Shown here piece after piece: positions 17,208 through 26,115 of a stretch of DNA of 64,000 nucleotides. The notes beneath the pieces were generated by a model. The model was not told where the DNA came from and ran no database searches. It saw only the letters and a program-made list of their open reading frames with translations. The translations under genes and the position numbers were made by a program. Each line of letters opens with the position of its first letter. Positions within the stretch are counted from its first letter, which is position 1. The stretch comes from an uncultured Vampirovibrio sp. (lineage in GTDB: Bacteria; Cyanobacteriota; Vampirovibrionia; Gastranaerophilales; Gastranaerophilaceae): NCBI GenBank assembly GCA_910583875.1, contig CAJTXT010000001.1, positions 620,001-684,000 on the forward strand. The letters are read 5' to 3'.

Positions 17208-19106
17208 ATGACCAAATCACCATTTTCAAGTAATGAAGCAAAAAGTATTATTAAAGAAGCTTTGAAAGCATTAGACAAAAAACACCTTGCATTTATTGCT
17301 CATGCAAATAGTTTTCCTGCTGAAACAGGTAAAAATACAGGATTTGGTACTGTTAACTCAAATGCGGCGAAAAAATTAATGGATTTCTTATCAGGTGTAT
17401 TTACAGATGTGCAGCTTGGACCTGCAGGTAAAACAAAATCTATCGATGCTTCACCTTATACAGGTACAATTTTCTCAAATAATCCATTATTTATTGATTT
17501 AGAACAATTAACAACTGATAAATGGTGTAATATCCTTTCTGTTGAAACTTATAATAAAATAACTGAAAATAATCCGAATAAAGATAAAAACAGAACTGCT
17601 TATTCTTATATTTTTAATGCTCAAGAAGAAGCCTTGAAAGAAGCATTTGAAAACTTTAAAAAAGCAGACTGCAACGCTCTAAAAGCAAAATTTGAAATTT
17701 ATAAAGAAAAAAATAAATTCTGGTTAGAAAAAGATTCATTATATGAAGCATTAACAGCTGAACATGGTAATGATTATTGGCCAATGTGGAAATCTGAAAC
17801 AGATAAATGCTTATTTAATCCGCAAAATGAAGAACAAAAAACAGCATACGCAAAAAGAATTGCAGAACTTAAAGAAAAATATGCAGATATTATTGAATAC
17901 TATTCATTCTGCCAGTTTGTAATTTCTGTTCAAAATGATAAATCAAGAGAATATGCTCAATCAAAAGGCTTAAAAATGATTGCAGACCGTCAGGTTGCAT
18001 TCTCTGACCGTGATAACTGGGCTTATCAATCATACTTCTTAAAAGGTTGGTGCTTAGGCTGCCCTCCTGACTATTTCTCAGAAGATGGACAAATGTGGGG
18101 CTTCCCTGTTATGGATCCAGAAAAATTATTCAATAAAGACGGCTCACTTGGTGAAGGCGGTCTTTTGATGAAAGAACTTTATAAAAAAATGTTTACTGAA
18201 AACCCTGGTGGTGTAAGAATTGACCATATGGTAGGCTTAATTGACCCTTGGGTTTATGTTTCAGGTAAAAAGCCAAAAATTGAAGAAGGCGCAGGAAGAT
18301 TATACTCATCACCAGAACATCCTGTTTTATCTAAATATGCAGTAGCAACAATGGATGATTTAAATCATGAAGTTGAAGCTGATAAAGAAGAAAGAATTTT
18401 AAAATTAACAGATGAACAAATTAAATTATACGGCAGATTAGTTGAAAAAATCGTTATCGGAGCAGCTAAAGAAGTCGGCTTAGATAAAGATTCAATTGTT
18501 TGCGAAGACTTAGGAACTTTAACACATCCCGTTGTAAGTGTTATGAAAGAATATGATTTACAAGGTATGAAATTAATTCAATTCGTAGTTCCTGAGAAAC
18601 CTGAACATCCATACAGATGTAAAAATATTAACGAAAGAAGTTGGGCAATGGTTGGTACTCACGATAATGAACCTATTAGAATGTGGGCAGACCAAACAGT
18701 ACATACTGAAGCAGGTTATTTAAACGGTAAAAATTTAGCAGAAGATTTGTATCCGGATGCAACAGCAGAAGAAAAAGAAGCAGTTGCTGTTAGATGTTCA
18801 AATGATGCGGAATTTTTAAATCAAACAAAACTTGTTGAATTATTTGCATGTAAAGCTCAAAATATCCAAGTATTCTTTACTGATTTCTTAGGCTTATATG
18901 ATGTTTATAACCGCCCTGGTACATCAGGTGACCAAAACTGGTCTTTAAGAATTCCTGATAATTACGAAGAAGTTTATAATGAAAACCTAAAAACAGGCAG
19001 AGCTTTAAATCTTCCTTTAATTCTAAAACTTGCAATTGAAGCTAGAGGTCATGAATTTGCTTCTAGAAATCAAGATATCATTGAAAAACTTGAAAGTATT
19101 ATGTAG
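17208..19106 (+). CDS. malQ: 4-alpha-glucanotransferase (amylomaltase)
   Basis: GH77 enzyme that moves maltodextrin units between chains and releases glucose, feeding glycogen or maltodextrin turnover. Signs: QLGPAGKTKSIDASPYTG near residue 67, the nucleophile region VRIDHMVGLIDPW, the acid/base CEDLGTL, and GTHDNEPIRMW. 632 residues, somewhat longer than the ~500 of the shortest bacterial forms because of an insert of about 100 residues (~140-240, K/E-rich helices). Together with glgC and the GH13 enzyme at 59.7 kb it points to glycogen storage. Confidence 0.92.
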   Translation: MTKSPFSSNEAKSIIKEALKALDKKHLAFIAHANSFPAETGKNTGFGTVNSNAAKKLMDFLSGVFTDVQLGPAGKTKSIDASPYTGTIFSNNPLFIDLEQLTTDKWCNILSVETYNKITENNPNKDKNRTAYSYIFNAQEEALKEAFENFKKADCNALKAKFEIYKEKNKFWLEKDSLYEALTAEHGNDYWPMWKSETDKCLFNPQNEEQKTAYAKRIAELKEKYADIIEYYSFCQFVISVQNDKSREYAQSKGLKMIADRQVAFSDRDNWAYQSYFLKGWCLGCPPDYFSEDGQMWGFPVMDPEKLFNKDGSLGEGGLLMKELYKKMFTENPGGVRIDHMVGLIDPWVYVSGKKPKIEEGAGRLYSSPEHPVLSKYAVATMDDLNHEVEADKEERILKLTDEQIKLYGRLVEKIVIGAAKEVGLDKDSIVCEDLGTLTHPVVSVMKEYDLQGMKLIQFVVPEKPEHPYRCKNINERSWAMVGTHDNEPIRMWADQTVHTEAGYLNGKNLAEDLYPDATAEEKEAVAVRCSNDAEFLNQTKLVELFACKAQNIQVFFTDFLGLYDVYNRPGTSGDQNWSLRIPDNYEEVYNENLKTGRALNLPLILKLAIEARGHEFASRNQDIIEKLESIM

Positions 19107-19113
19107 GTAAATT

Positions 19114-19473
19114 ATGCACGAATTAAAAGTAGAAAGTTCATTTTCAGCTGCACATCACTTGCTAAATTATGATGGAGAATGTGAAAATCAACACGGTCAT
19201 AACTGGAAAGTTGAAGTATATGCAAAAGGAACACAGCTTGATAAATCAAATCTTTTATTGGATTTTAAAATCTTAAAAAAAGAGCTTAATACTGTTTTAG
19301 ATATTTTAGACCATAAAGATATTAATACTTTACCGGATTTTGAAAATATAAGCCCAAGCAGTGAAATACTTTCTAAATTTATTTATGAAAAATTAAAAGC
19401 AAAACTGCCATGTATTTCAAAAGTTTCGGTTTGGGAAACGGAAAGAGCATGCGCTAGTTATTTCGAGGAGTAA
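19114..19473 (+). CDS. queD: 6-carboxytetrahydropterin synthase / PTPS family (QueD)
   Basis: Converts dihydroneopterin triphosphate to 6-carboxy-tetrahydropterin in preQ0/queuosine synthesis. FSAAHHLLNYDGECENQHGHNW holds the zinc histidines (H in AAHH and the HGH pair) and the catalytic Cys, and WETERACASYFEE the C-terminal Glu that binds the pterin. 119 residues, the usual QueD length. It sits 7 bp behind malQ and 3 bp before uppP, so it belongs to the malQ-queD-uppP-PNP run. No other queuosine gene is in the window. Confidence 0.87.
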   Translation: MHELKVESSFSAAHHLLNYDGECENQHGHNWKVEVYAKGTQLDKSNLLLDFKILKKELNTVLDILDHKDINTLPDFENISPSSEILSKFIYEKLKAKLPCISKVSVWETERACASYFEE

Positions 19474-19476
19474 TAA

Positions 19477-20322
19477 ATGCATATATTGCAAGCAATAATT
19501 ATGGGTATAGTGCAGGGGCTTAGTGAGTTCCTGCCTATTTCAAGTTCAGCACATTTAGTAATAACATCTAATCTATATAAAGTTTTAAAGAATATTCCTA
19601 TTCATGAAGAATCAACTCAAGAAATTTTTCTTGATATTATGCTCCATTTAGGTACATTAATTGCTGTTTTAATTTTCTTTAGAAAAGATATTATGGAAAT
19701 TATAAAAGCATTTGTTAATTCGATTAAAACAAAAGATTTTTCTGATAAAAATGCAAAATTAGCACTATATATTCTTTTAGGTACTGTAATTACTGTTGTA
19801 ATTGCATTTCCGTTAAATGAAGTTGCAGGTGCTTTGGTATTTTCACCTAAAATAGTAGGATTATTACTAATATTAACAGGTATTTTGTTATTCTCAAGTG
19901 AAGCATATTCAAAAAAATTAGAAGAAAAGTCAGATAATATTGATTTTAAAACATCTGTCATAATGGCAATAGCTCAAGGTTTAGCAGCGCTTCCAGGGTT
20001 CTCGCGTTCAGGACTTACAATTTCAGCAGGACTTTTGAGCAAGAAAGATAGAGTGACAGCTGCAAAATATTCATTTTTGTTAAGCATTCCTATTATTTTA
20101 GGTGCTTCAATGGTATATCCTTTTTTAAAAATAGATATGAGTGAATTTGCAAGTTATAATTGGAACGCAATAATAATAGGCACAATAGTTTCAGCTATTG
20201 TTGGCTATTTATGTGTTAAGTATTTCTTAAAATTTGTAGGAAAATATTCACTTGCATTTTTTGGATATTACTGCATAATAATAGGTGTATCTACTTTTGT
20301 GTTTTTTAGTATTTTTGCATAA
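19477..20322 (+). CDS. uppP: Undecaprenyl-diphosphatase (UppP/BacA)
   Basis: Integral membrane phosphatase that recycles undecaprenyl diphosphate to the monophosphate carrier for peptidoglycan and surface glycans; also known for bacitracin resistance. Conserved QGLSEFLPISSSAHLV (residues ~14-29) and LPGFSRSGLTISAGLL (~170-185) are the two active-site re-entrant loops. 281 residues, about eight helices. GAGGAG precedes the ATG. Confidence 0.95.
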   Translation: MHILQAIIMGIVQGLSEFLPISSSAHLVITSNLYKVLKNIPIHEESTQEIFLDIMLHLGTLIAVLIFFRKDIMEIIKAFVNSIKTKDFSDKNAKLALYILLGTVITVVIAFPLNEVAGALVFSPKIVGLLLILTGILLFSSEAYSKKLEEKSDNIDFKTSVIMAIAQGLAALPGFSRSGLTISAGLLSKKDRVTAAKYSFLLSIPIILGASMVYPFLKIDMSEFASYNWNAIIIGTIVSAIVGYLCVKYFLKFVGKYSLAFFGYYCIIIGVSTFVFFSIFA

Positions 20323-20334
20323 TGGGGTTTAACT

Positions 20335-21135
20335 ATGGAACAAACAATTAAGTATATTCGTGAAAAAATTCAAGATTTTCAACCTGAAATAGGTATAATT
20401 TTAGGCAGCGGCTTAGGCGATTTTGCTGACGCTTTTGACTCAATAAAAATATCGTATAACGATATTCCTGGGTTTGAAAAATCAGCAGTTCAAGGTCATA
20501 AAGGACAATTGGTTTTTGCTGAAGTTAACGGAAAAAAAGTTGTAATGATGCAGGGAAGATACCATTTTTATGAAGGTTATTCTATGCAGACTGTTACTTA
20601 TCCCGTTAAAGTTATGAAAAAATTGGGAGTTAAAACTCTTATAGTTACAAATGCTGCCGGTGCGGTGAATGAAAACTTTACCCCGGGAGATTTGATGTTC
20701 ATAACAGACCATATTAATTTAATGGGTACAAATCCTTTAATAGGTAAAAATGATGATACTTTAGGAACTCGTTTCCCTGATATGAGTGAAGTTTATTCAA
20801 AAGAATTAATTGCGAAAGCTGAAAAAATTGCTGCAGATTTAAAAATCAGTTATCAAAAAGGTGTGTATATAGCTACAACAGGTCCAAGCTATGAAACTCC
20901 TGCTGAAATTAAAATGTTTAGAATGTTTGGCGGAAGTGCAGTAGGAATGTCTACAGCACCTGAAGCAATTATTGCAAACTATTGCGGTTTAAAGGTCTTA
21001 GGTATCAGCTGTTTAACTAATTATGCAGCTGGTGTAAGTGAAACGCCTTTAAATCATCAAGAAGTAATTGAAACAGCTGATAAAGTAAAGGAAAGTTTTA
21101 AAACATTATTAGCTGAGTTTATCAAAGAAATATAG
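20335..21135 (+). CDS. Purine nucleoside phosphorylase (type I, trimeric)
   Basis: Phosphorolysis of (deoxy)inosine and guanosine in salvage. Motifs: GIILGSGLGDFAD (phosphate loop), GRYHFYEGYSMQTVTYPVKV, VTNAAGAVNENFTPGDLM, and the base-specific Glu in TGPSYETPAEIKMF followed by GMSTAPEAI and SCLTNYAAG. 266 residues, normal. Last gene of the malQ run; a palindromic repeat follows 40 bp later. Confidence 0.93.
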   Translation: MEQTIKYIREKIQDFQPEIGIILGSGLGDFADAFDSIKISYNDIPGFEKSAVQGHKGQLVFAEVNGKKVVMMQGRYHFYEGYSMQTVTYPVKVMKKLGVKTLIVTNAAGAVNENFTPGDLMFITDHINLMGTNPLIGKNDDTLGTRFPDMSEVYSKELIAKAEKIAADLKISYQKGVYIATTGPSYETPAEIKMFRMFGGSAVGMSTAPEAIIANYCGLKVLGISCLTNYAAGVSETPLNHQEVIETADKVKESFKTLLAEFIKEI

Positions 21136-21175
21136 CAAAAATTATTAATATAAATATTAAAATAATATTTCGTTA

Positions 21176-21317
21176 TGTCACCCTGAACTTGTTTCAGGGT
21201 CTTAGATTTAGAAATATATTTTAAATCCGATAAAATTCCGTGTAAAAATAAATATTTAGTATAAATCATAAATATAGCATCAAGATGGTAAGACCCTGAA
21301 ACAAGTTCAGGGTGACA
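21176..21317. repeat. Palindromic dispersed repeat, intact copy (ACCCTGAA variant)
   Basis: Arms TGTCACCCTGAACTTGTTTC.. and ..GAAACAAGTTCAGGGTGACA enclose an AT-rich middle of about 82 bp. The arms differ from the 16930 copy at the ATGC/ACCC positions, and the change is matched on both arms. This element and the AT-rich der leader fill the 350-bp gap 21136-21485; nothing else is recognised there. Confidence 0.95.
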
Positions 21318-21429
21318 AGAGAATATACTGTTCAAAAAATCATATATTTAAAAAGTATTTAACTAAATTCATCATGAGAGTAATTACATATAATTAAAAA
21401 GGTAAATAAGAAAACGTATTGCTATGGTA

Positions 21430-21458
21430 TTGAACACATATTTGTAATAAAATATAAC
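21430..21458 (+). promoter_or_regulatory. Predicted der promoter
   Basis: TTGAAC (21430-21435) and TATAAC (21453-21458) separated by 17 bp; transcription would begin near 21465, about 20 bases before the GTG start of der. Confidence 0.55.
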
Positions 21459-21485
21459 CTGTAACAGAAAACAGGAAATGAAAAA

Positions 21486-22814
21486 GTGTCAAATAAACCG
21501 ATAGTAGCAATAGTAGGCCGTCCTAATGTTGGTAAATCAACATTTGTAAATAGACTTCTAGGTGCAAGACATTCTATAGTAGATGACCAAGCCGGTGTAA
21601 CTCGCGACCGCATTTATTTTGATGTTGAATGGATGGAGAAAGAATTTACTATTATTGATACAGGCGGTATTATCCCAGGTGATGAAGATGAAATTATGCT
21701 GAATATTTTCACTCAAGCTAAAGTTGCTTGCGAAGAAGCAGATAAAATCATCTTTATTGTTGACGGTAAAGAAGGTATTAACCCTATTGATTATGATATT
21801 GCAAATGTATTAAGAAAAAGCGGTAAAGAAGTTTTTCTTGCTGTTAATAAACTTGATGACCCTAATTCCTTCTTAAATACAACAGACTTTTATGCACTTG
21901 CAATTGGTGAGCCTTTTGCTATATCAGCTCTTCATGGCTCTGGCGGTGTTGGTGATTTACTTGAAGCTGTTACAAAGGATTTTGAATACCTTGAAAAAGA
22001 AGAAAAATCTGAAAATATTCGTATAGCAATTGTGGGTAAACCTAATGTTGGTAAGTCGTCGATTGTTAATGCACTTCTAAATAAAGAAAGAGTTATTGTT
22101 TCAAATGTATCTGGTACAACACGTGATGCTATTGACTCTAAAGTAAAATATGAAGGTGAAGAATTTATTTTAGTTGATACAGCAGGTATCAGAAAAAAAG
22201 CTAAAGTGGATTGGGGCATTGAAAAATTTGCTGTAGACCGCTCAATTCGTGCAATTAGAAACTGTGATGTTGCTGTTCTTGTAATTGATGCTACAGAAGG
22301 AATTTCAGACCAAGATAAGAAAATTGCGGGCACTATTATTGATGCAGGTAAAGCAATGATTCTTGCTATTAATAAATGGGATTTAATTGAAGATAAACAA
22401 TCAACAACAATAAATACGTTTGAAAAGGATATCGAAAAAGATATGCCATTTTTAAGCTATGTCCCTAAAGTATTTATTAGTGCAAAAACAAAACAAAGAT
22501 TAGTTAATATTTATAAACTGACAAAAGAAGTTTACTCTGAAGCTTCAAAACGTATTTCTACAAGTTTATTAAATAAAGTTGTAATGGATGCAGTTTCTAT
22601 GACTCCGCCTGTAAGTATAAGAGGTAAAAGGTTAAAACTTTACTATACAACACAGGTTAAAACAAATCCGCCTACTTTTGTTTTATTTATTAATAACGAA
22701 GATTTCTTAAAAGATAATTATGTTAAATACTTAGAAAATAAATTAAGAGAAGCTTTTGGATTTAAAGGAACACCAATAAGAATTTCTGCTAAAGAAAGAG
22801 GAGAAAAGAAATGA
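21486..22814 (+). CDS. der: Ribosome assembly GTPase Der (EngA)
   Basis: Double-GTPase protein needed for 50S subunit maturation. First G domain: GRPNVGKST, DTGG, NKLD; second: GKPNVGKSS, DTAGIRKKAKVDWGIEKF, NKWD; then the KH-like C-terminal domain (TTQVKTNPPTFVLFINNEDF, FGFKGTPIRIS). 442 residues, normal. GTG start preceded by AGGAAATG, with a promoter 28 bp upstream. First gene of der-plsY-malic enzyme-permease. Confidence 0.95.
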   Translation: MSNKPIVAIVGRPNVGKSTFVNRLLGARHSIVDDQAGVTRDRIYFDVEWMEKEFTIIDTGGIIPGDEDEIMLNIFTQAKVACEEADKIIFIVDGKEGINPIDYDIANVLRKSGKEVFLAVNKLDDPNSFLNTTDFYALAIGEPFAISALHGSGGVGDLLEAVTKDFEYLEKEEKSENIRIAIVGKPNVGKSSIVNALLNKERVIVSNVSGTTRDAIDSKVKYEGEEFILVDTAGIRKKAKVDWGIEKFAVDRSIRAIRNCDVAVLVIDATEGISDQDKKIAGTIIDAGKAMILAINKWDLIEDKQSTTINTFEKDIEKDMPFLSYVPKVFISAKTKQRLVNIYKLTKEVYSEASKRISTSLLNKVVMDAVSMTPPVSIRGKRLKLYYTTQVKTNPPTFVLFINNEDFLKDNYVKYLENKLREAFGFKGTPIRISAKERGEKK

Positions 22815-23422
22815 TAACTATAATATTAAAATTAATTTTAGTATTTGTTTTAGCATATATAATAGGTTCAATTCCTACCGGATATATAATTGTAAAAGTT
22901 CTAAAAGGCATAGATATAAGAACGGTTGGTTCGGGTTCAACAGGTGCAACAAACGTAAAAAGAGTATTAGGAACTAAATGGTTCTTTATAGTTATGTTAT
23001 TAGATGCTATTAAGGGTGCAATTCCCGTTTTAATAGCTGTTCATTATTTTAATTTCTTTGATTATATTGGTTTAAGTCCTGTAGTTGCAGCTATTGCAGT
23101 AATTTTAGGACATAGTAAATCAGTATTCTTAAAATTTACAGGCGGAAAATCTGTAGCAACAGGTGTTGGAACTATTCTTGCACTCTGTTGGCCTGTTGGT
23201 CTTTGTATTGCTGCTATTTGGGGAGCAATTACATATACTACAAAATATGTTTCTCTTGGTTCTATAATTGCAATTGCGTTGGCTCCGGTTTTAATGAATG
23301 CATTTGCACAAAACTATTATTACATTTGTTTTGCAGCTTTAGGTGCAGTTTTTGTGATAATTCGCCATAGAGAAAACATTACAAGATTGCTTAATGGTAC
23401 AGAAAATAAAGTAAGAAAATAA
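22811..23422 (+). CDS. plsY: Acyl-phosphate glycerol-3-phosphate acyltransferase
   Basis: Membrane enzyme making lysophosphatidate from acyl phosphate, the first step of phospholipid synthesis. The three PlsY motifs are visible: IGSIPTGYI, GSGSTGATNVKRVLG, and GHSKSVFLKFTGGKSVATGVG. 203 residues with about five helices. It overlaps der by 4 bp (ATGA) and its stop overlaps the malic enzyme start. Confidence 0.95.
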   Translation: MITIILKLILVFVLAYIIGSIPTGYIIVKVLKGIDIRTVGSGSTGATNVKRVLGTKWFFIVMLLDAIKGAIPVLIAVHYFNFFDYIGLSPVVAAIAVILGHSKSVFLKFTGGKSVATGVGTILALCWPVGLCIAAIWGAITYTTKYVSLGSIIAIALAPVLMNAFAQNYYYICFAALGAVFVIIRHRENITRLLNGTENKVRK

Positions 23423-24924
23423 TGACTAAATTTAACGGAATAAAAATTGTTTCTAAAGTAAAAGTTAATGATAAGAATTCATTAGCTATAGTATATACTC
23501 CAGGGGTTGCAGCTTCTTGCCTTAAAATAAAAGAAAATCCCGAGGCTTCTTATGATTATACTAATAGAGAAAATTCAGTTGCTGTTATTTCTTTTGATTA
23601 TGATAAATCATTAGAACGTGCAATATTTTTGAAAAGTACTTTAGGAATAGATGCTTATCCGTTTGAAATTTCATCACAAGATGAAGAAAAGATTAAATTA
23701 GTTGTTAAAAATATTGAACCGTCTTTTGGTGCAATTGATTTAAGTTTGATTGAAGAAAATGTTAAAGACATTGATTTTAATATCAATATTCCTGTCTTAA
23801 AAGGAGCTGTTCCTAATTTAAAGGAATTTTTCCTTTGTGTGTCTAAAAATCTATTTATGTTTAAATATGAAAATTTAACAGGTACAACAAACGAAAAATC
23901 ATTACAATTAAGAAAAATGGCAGGCGGCGTAGTTGAAGTTGAACTTACTGAAGAAAAACAGCAAAAGCCTGTTGGTATTGTTTCTGATGGCAGTGCTGTT
24001 TTAGGTTTAGGTGATATAGGCGGTCTAGCCGGTTTACCTGTAATGGAAGGTAAAGCTGTTTTATTTCAAGAACTTGGTGAAGTCAGCGCGCTTCCTTTGT
24101 GCTTAAAAACTCAAAATGCAGATGAAATAGTTGAAATAGTTCTATTACTTCAAAATTCGTTCTCTGGGATTAATTTGGAAGATATTAAAGCTCCCAGATG
24201 TTTTGAGGTTGAAGATAAATTAATTGAAAAAGCAAATATTCCAATCTTCCATGATGACCAGCATGGAACAGCGGTTGTTGTGTTAGCGGCTTTATTAAAT
24301 GCATTACATATCGCAAATAAAAAAGTTGAAGATGTAAAAATAGTATTTTCAGGTGCTGGTGCAGCAGCTATTGCTGTTTGTAAGTTAATTCTTGCTGTAG
24401 GCGCTAAAAATATTACTATGTTTGATATTGATGGTGCAATTTATAAAGGAAGAGAACAAAATAATTTTGCACATGAAGAAATATCTAATTATACAAATTT
24501 AGAAGGATTTAAAGGCTCATTAAAAGACGGTATAAAAGGTGCTGATGTATTTATTGGTTTAAGTGCTCCAAACTTATTAAATGAAGCTATGATTAAATCT
24601 ATGAATAATAAACCTATTGTTTTTGCATTGGCAAATCCTACTCCTGAAATATTACCCAACGAAGCAAGAAAATTTGGTGCTTTTATTACTGCTTCAGGCA
24701 GAAGTGATTTTCCTAATCAGATAAATAATTCTCTGGTTTTCCCTGGACTTTTTAATGGTGTTTTAAAATACAACATAAAAAAGATAACAAATGAGATTAA
24801 ACTAAATTGTGCATTTGCCCTTGCTTCAATGGTAAAAGAAAATGAACTTTCTGTTGATTATATTTTGCCTGATGCTTTAGATAGGCAAGTTCCGATAACA
24901 ATTTCTAATAATGTTAACAGTTAA
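23422..24924 (+). CDS. Malic enzyme (NAD(P)-dependent) with an extra N-terminal half-repeat
   Basis: Oxidative decarboxylation of malate to pyruvate. The catalytic parts are present: YTPGVAASC near residue 26, SDGSAVLGLGDIGG and PVMEGKAVLF (~188-215), NLEDIKAPRCFEVE, the metal/substrate loop FHDDQHGTA, and the nucleotide site FSGAGAAAIAVC. The protein is 500 residues, about 100 more than the usual small bacterial enzyme: after YDYTNRENSVAVIS the chain runs into a diverged copy of the downstream region (IDAYPFEISSQDEEKI.., IEPSFGAIDLSLIEE) before the true DGSAVLGLG segment. See findings. Coupled to plsY by TAATG. Confidence 0.85.
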   Translation: MTKFNGIKIVSKVKVNDKNSLAIVYTPGVAASCLKIKENPEASYDYTNRENSVAVISFDYDKSLERAIFLKSTLGIDAYPFEISSQDEEKIKLVVKNIEPSFGAIDLSLIEENVKDIDFNINIPVLKGAVPNLKEFFLCVSKNLFMFKYENLTGTTNEKSLQLRKMAGGVVEVELTEEKQQKPVGIVSDGSAVLGLGDIGGLAGLPVMEGKAVLFQELGEVSALPLCLKTQNADEIVEIVLLLQNSFSGINLEDIKAPRCFEVEDKLIEKANIPIFHDDQHGTAVVVLAALLNALHIANKKVEDVKIVFSGAGAAAIAVCKLILAVGAKNITMFDIDGAIYKGREQNNFAHEEISNYTNLEGFKGSLKDGIKGADVFIGLSAPNLLNEAMIKSMNNKPIVFALANPTPEILPNEARKFGAFITASGRSDFPNQINNSLVFPGLFNGVLKYNIKKITNEIKLNCAFALASMVKENELSVDYILPDALDRQVPITISNNVNS

Positions 24925-24927
24925 TAT

Positions 24928-25752
24928 ATGAGCAAAATCTACAAAATAATCGGTTATTTTATATTAATATTAGGGGCAATTTCAATGTTGTTGCCGTTCA
25001 TTTATATGTTCTGCTTATCTTTTATGACGGATAGTCAAATTTTTGCAGGAAATATAAGCTTTTTGCCTTCGCCGATGACAACAGATAATTATAAATATGT
25101 AATAAATAATGCAGATATTTTTAGATATTTCTATAATAGCATGTTCGTTGCAATTGCAACGACAATTGGACAAGTAATAATTTCTGCTATGGCTGGTTAT
25201 GCATTTGCTCGTTTTGAGTTTAAATATAAGGAATTATTATTTATTTTAGTACTTGTCTCTATGATGATACCGCCGCAAGTGAATATAGTTCCGTTATTTT
25301 TTATAATGAAACAATTTCATTGGATAGATACATACTGGGCGCTCATTGTTCCTGGTTTGTTTGGCGGATTTGGTGTATTTATGATGAGGCAGTGGTTTAA
25401 ATCCATGCCGGATGATATGGAAGCTTCTGCTAAAATAGATGGCTGCAATACCTTTGAAGTCTTTTACAAAATAGCTTTGCCGCTTGCGATTCCTGCTCTT
25501 GCAACATTAGCAATTTTTACATTTATAACAACTTGGAATAGTTTTATGTGGCCTTTAATTGTTACAAATTCAGATGCGATGAGAACCTTGCCTTTAGGGC
25601 TTGCAAATTTTAAAGGCAGTTTTAGAGAAATAACAGATTGGGGAGCTTTAACGGCATATTCTGTAATTTGCTGTATCCCTGTAATCGGGGTATTTATACT
25701 TGGCAGAAAATATTTTATTAATGATATTCTAAGCGGCGGTATAAAAGAATAA
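24928..25752 (+). CDS. Carbohydrate ABC transporter permease (MalG/UgpE type)
   Basis: Inner-membrane permease with about six helices and the cytoplasmic EAA loop (MEASAKIDGCNTFEVFYKIALP) that contacts an ATPase. Family members import oligosaccharides or glycerol-phosphate together with a second permease, a binding protein and an ATPase, none of which is in this window. It follows the malic enzyme by 3 bp. The partner genes must be elsewhere; the substrate is unknown. 274 residues, normal. Confidence 0.88.
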   Translation: MSKIYKIIGYFILILGAISMLLPFIYMFCLSFMTDSQIFAGNISFLPSPMTTDNYKYVINNADIFRYFYNSMFVAIATTIGQVIISAMAGYAFARFEFKYKELLFILVLVSMMIPPQVNIVPLFFIMKQFHWIDTYWALIVPGLFGGFGVFMMRQWFKSMPDDMEASAKIDGCNTFEVFYKIALPLAIPALATLAIFTFITTWNSFMWPLIVTNSDAMRTLPLGLANFKGSFREITDWGALTAYSVICCIPVIGVFILGRKYFINDILSGGIKE

Positions 25753-25805
25753 ATTTATAAAAGATGTTTACTGTTTTTTATTTTTTATAGTTTATTAAAA
25801 ATTAT

Positions 25806-25955
25806 TGTCATGCTGAACTTGTTTCAGCATCTTAGATTTTGATATTCAATCATTAAAATAAAATATTCTAAATTGGTAAGATGCTGTGGGAAACCAGACA
25901 TTTTTCTCAAAATCAAAGATTTTGGAAAAAGTAGTCAAACAAGTTCAGCATGACA
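25806..25955. repeat. Palindromic dispersed repeat with 50-bp insert in its right arm
   Basis: Left arm TGTCATGCTGAACTTGTTTC.. is intact. The right arm is split after TAAGATGCTG by a 50-bp insert (25887-25936, TGGGAAACCAGAC..AAAGTAGTC) and resumes with AAACAAGTTCAGCATGACA. The insert is itself a hairpin around CAAAATCAAAGATTTTG. With the next element this fills the 363-bp gap 25753-26115; no gene is seen in it. Confidence 0.93.
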
Positions 25956-25997
25956 TAGTTAAATTTTATGAAATAATTTCAAATTAGTAAAACTCAG

Positions 25998-26062
25998 TAT
26001 GGAACAAGACATTTTTCTTAAAATCAAAGATTTTATAAAAAGTAGTCAAACGAGTTCGAAAT
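25998..26062. repeat. Degenerate copy of the insert plus right-arm remnant
   Basis: A diverged copy of the 50-bp insert (25998-26047; TATGGAACAAGACATTTTTC..AAAGTAGTC) followed by AAACGAGTTCG, the decayed start of a right arm. The left arm is missing. Confidence 0.75.
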
Positions 26063-26115
26063 ATTATTATGACTATATTTTGATGAGATTTGTTTAAACT
26101 GCTATATAAGTCCAA

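Noticed and set aside
21057..21335. Open frame on the minus strand containing CHPELVSGSYHLD
   Set aside because: It is a translation of the palindromic repeat plus the antisense end of the phosphorylase gene; the same peptide arises wherever this repeat lies.
25753..26115. Insertion sequence remnant
   Set aside because: No transposase fragment in any frame; only palindromic repeat material and AT-rich sequence.
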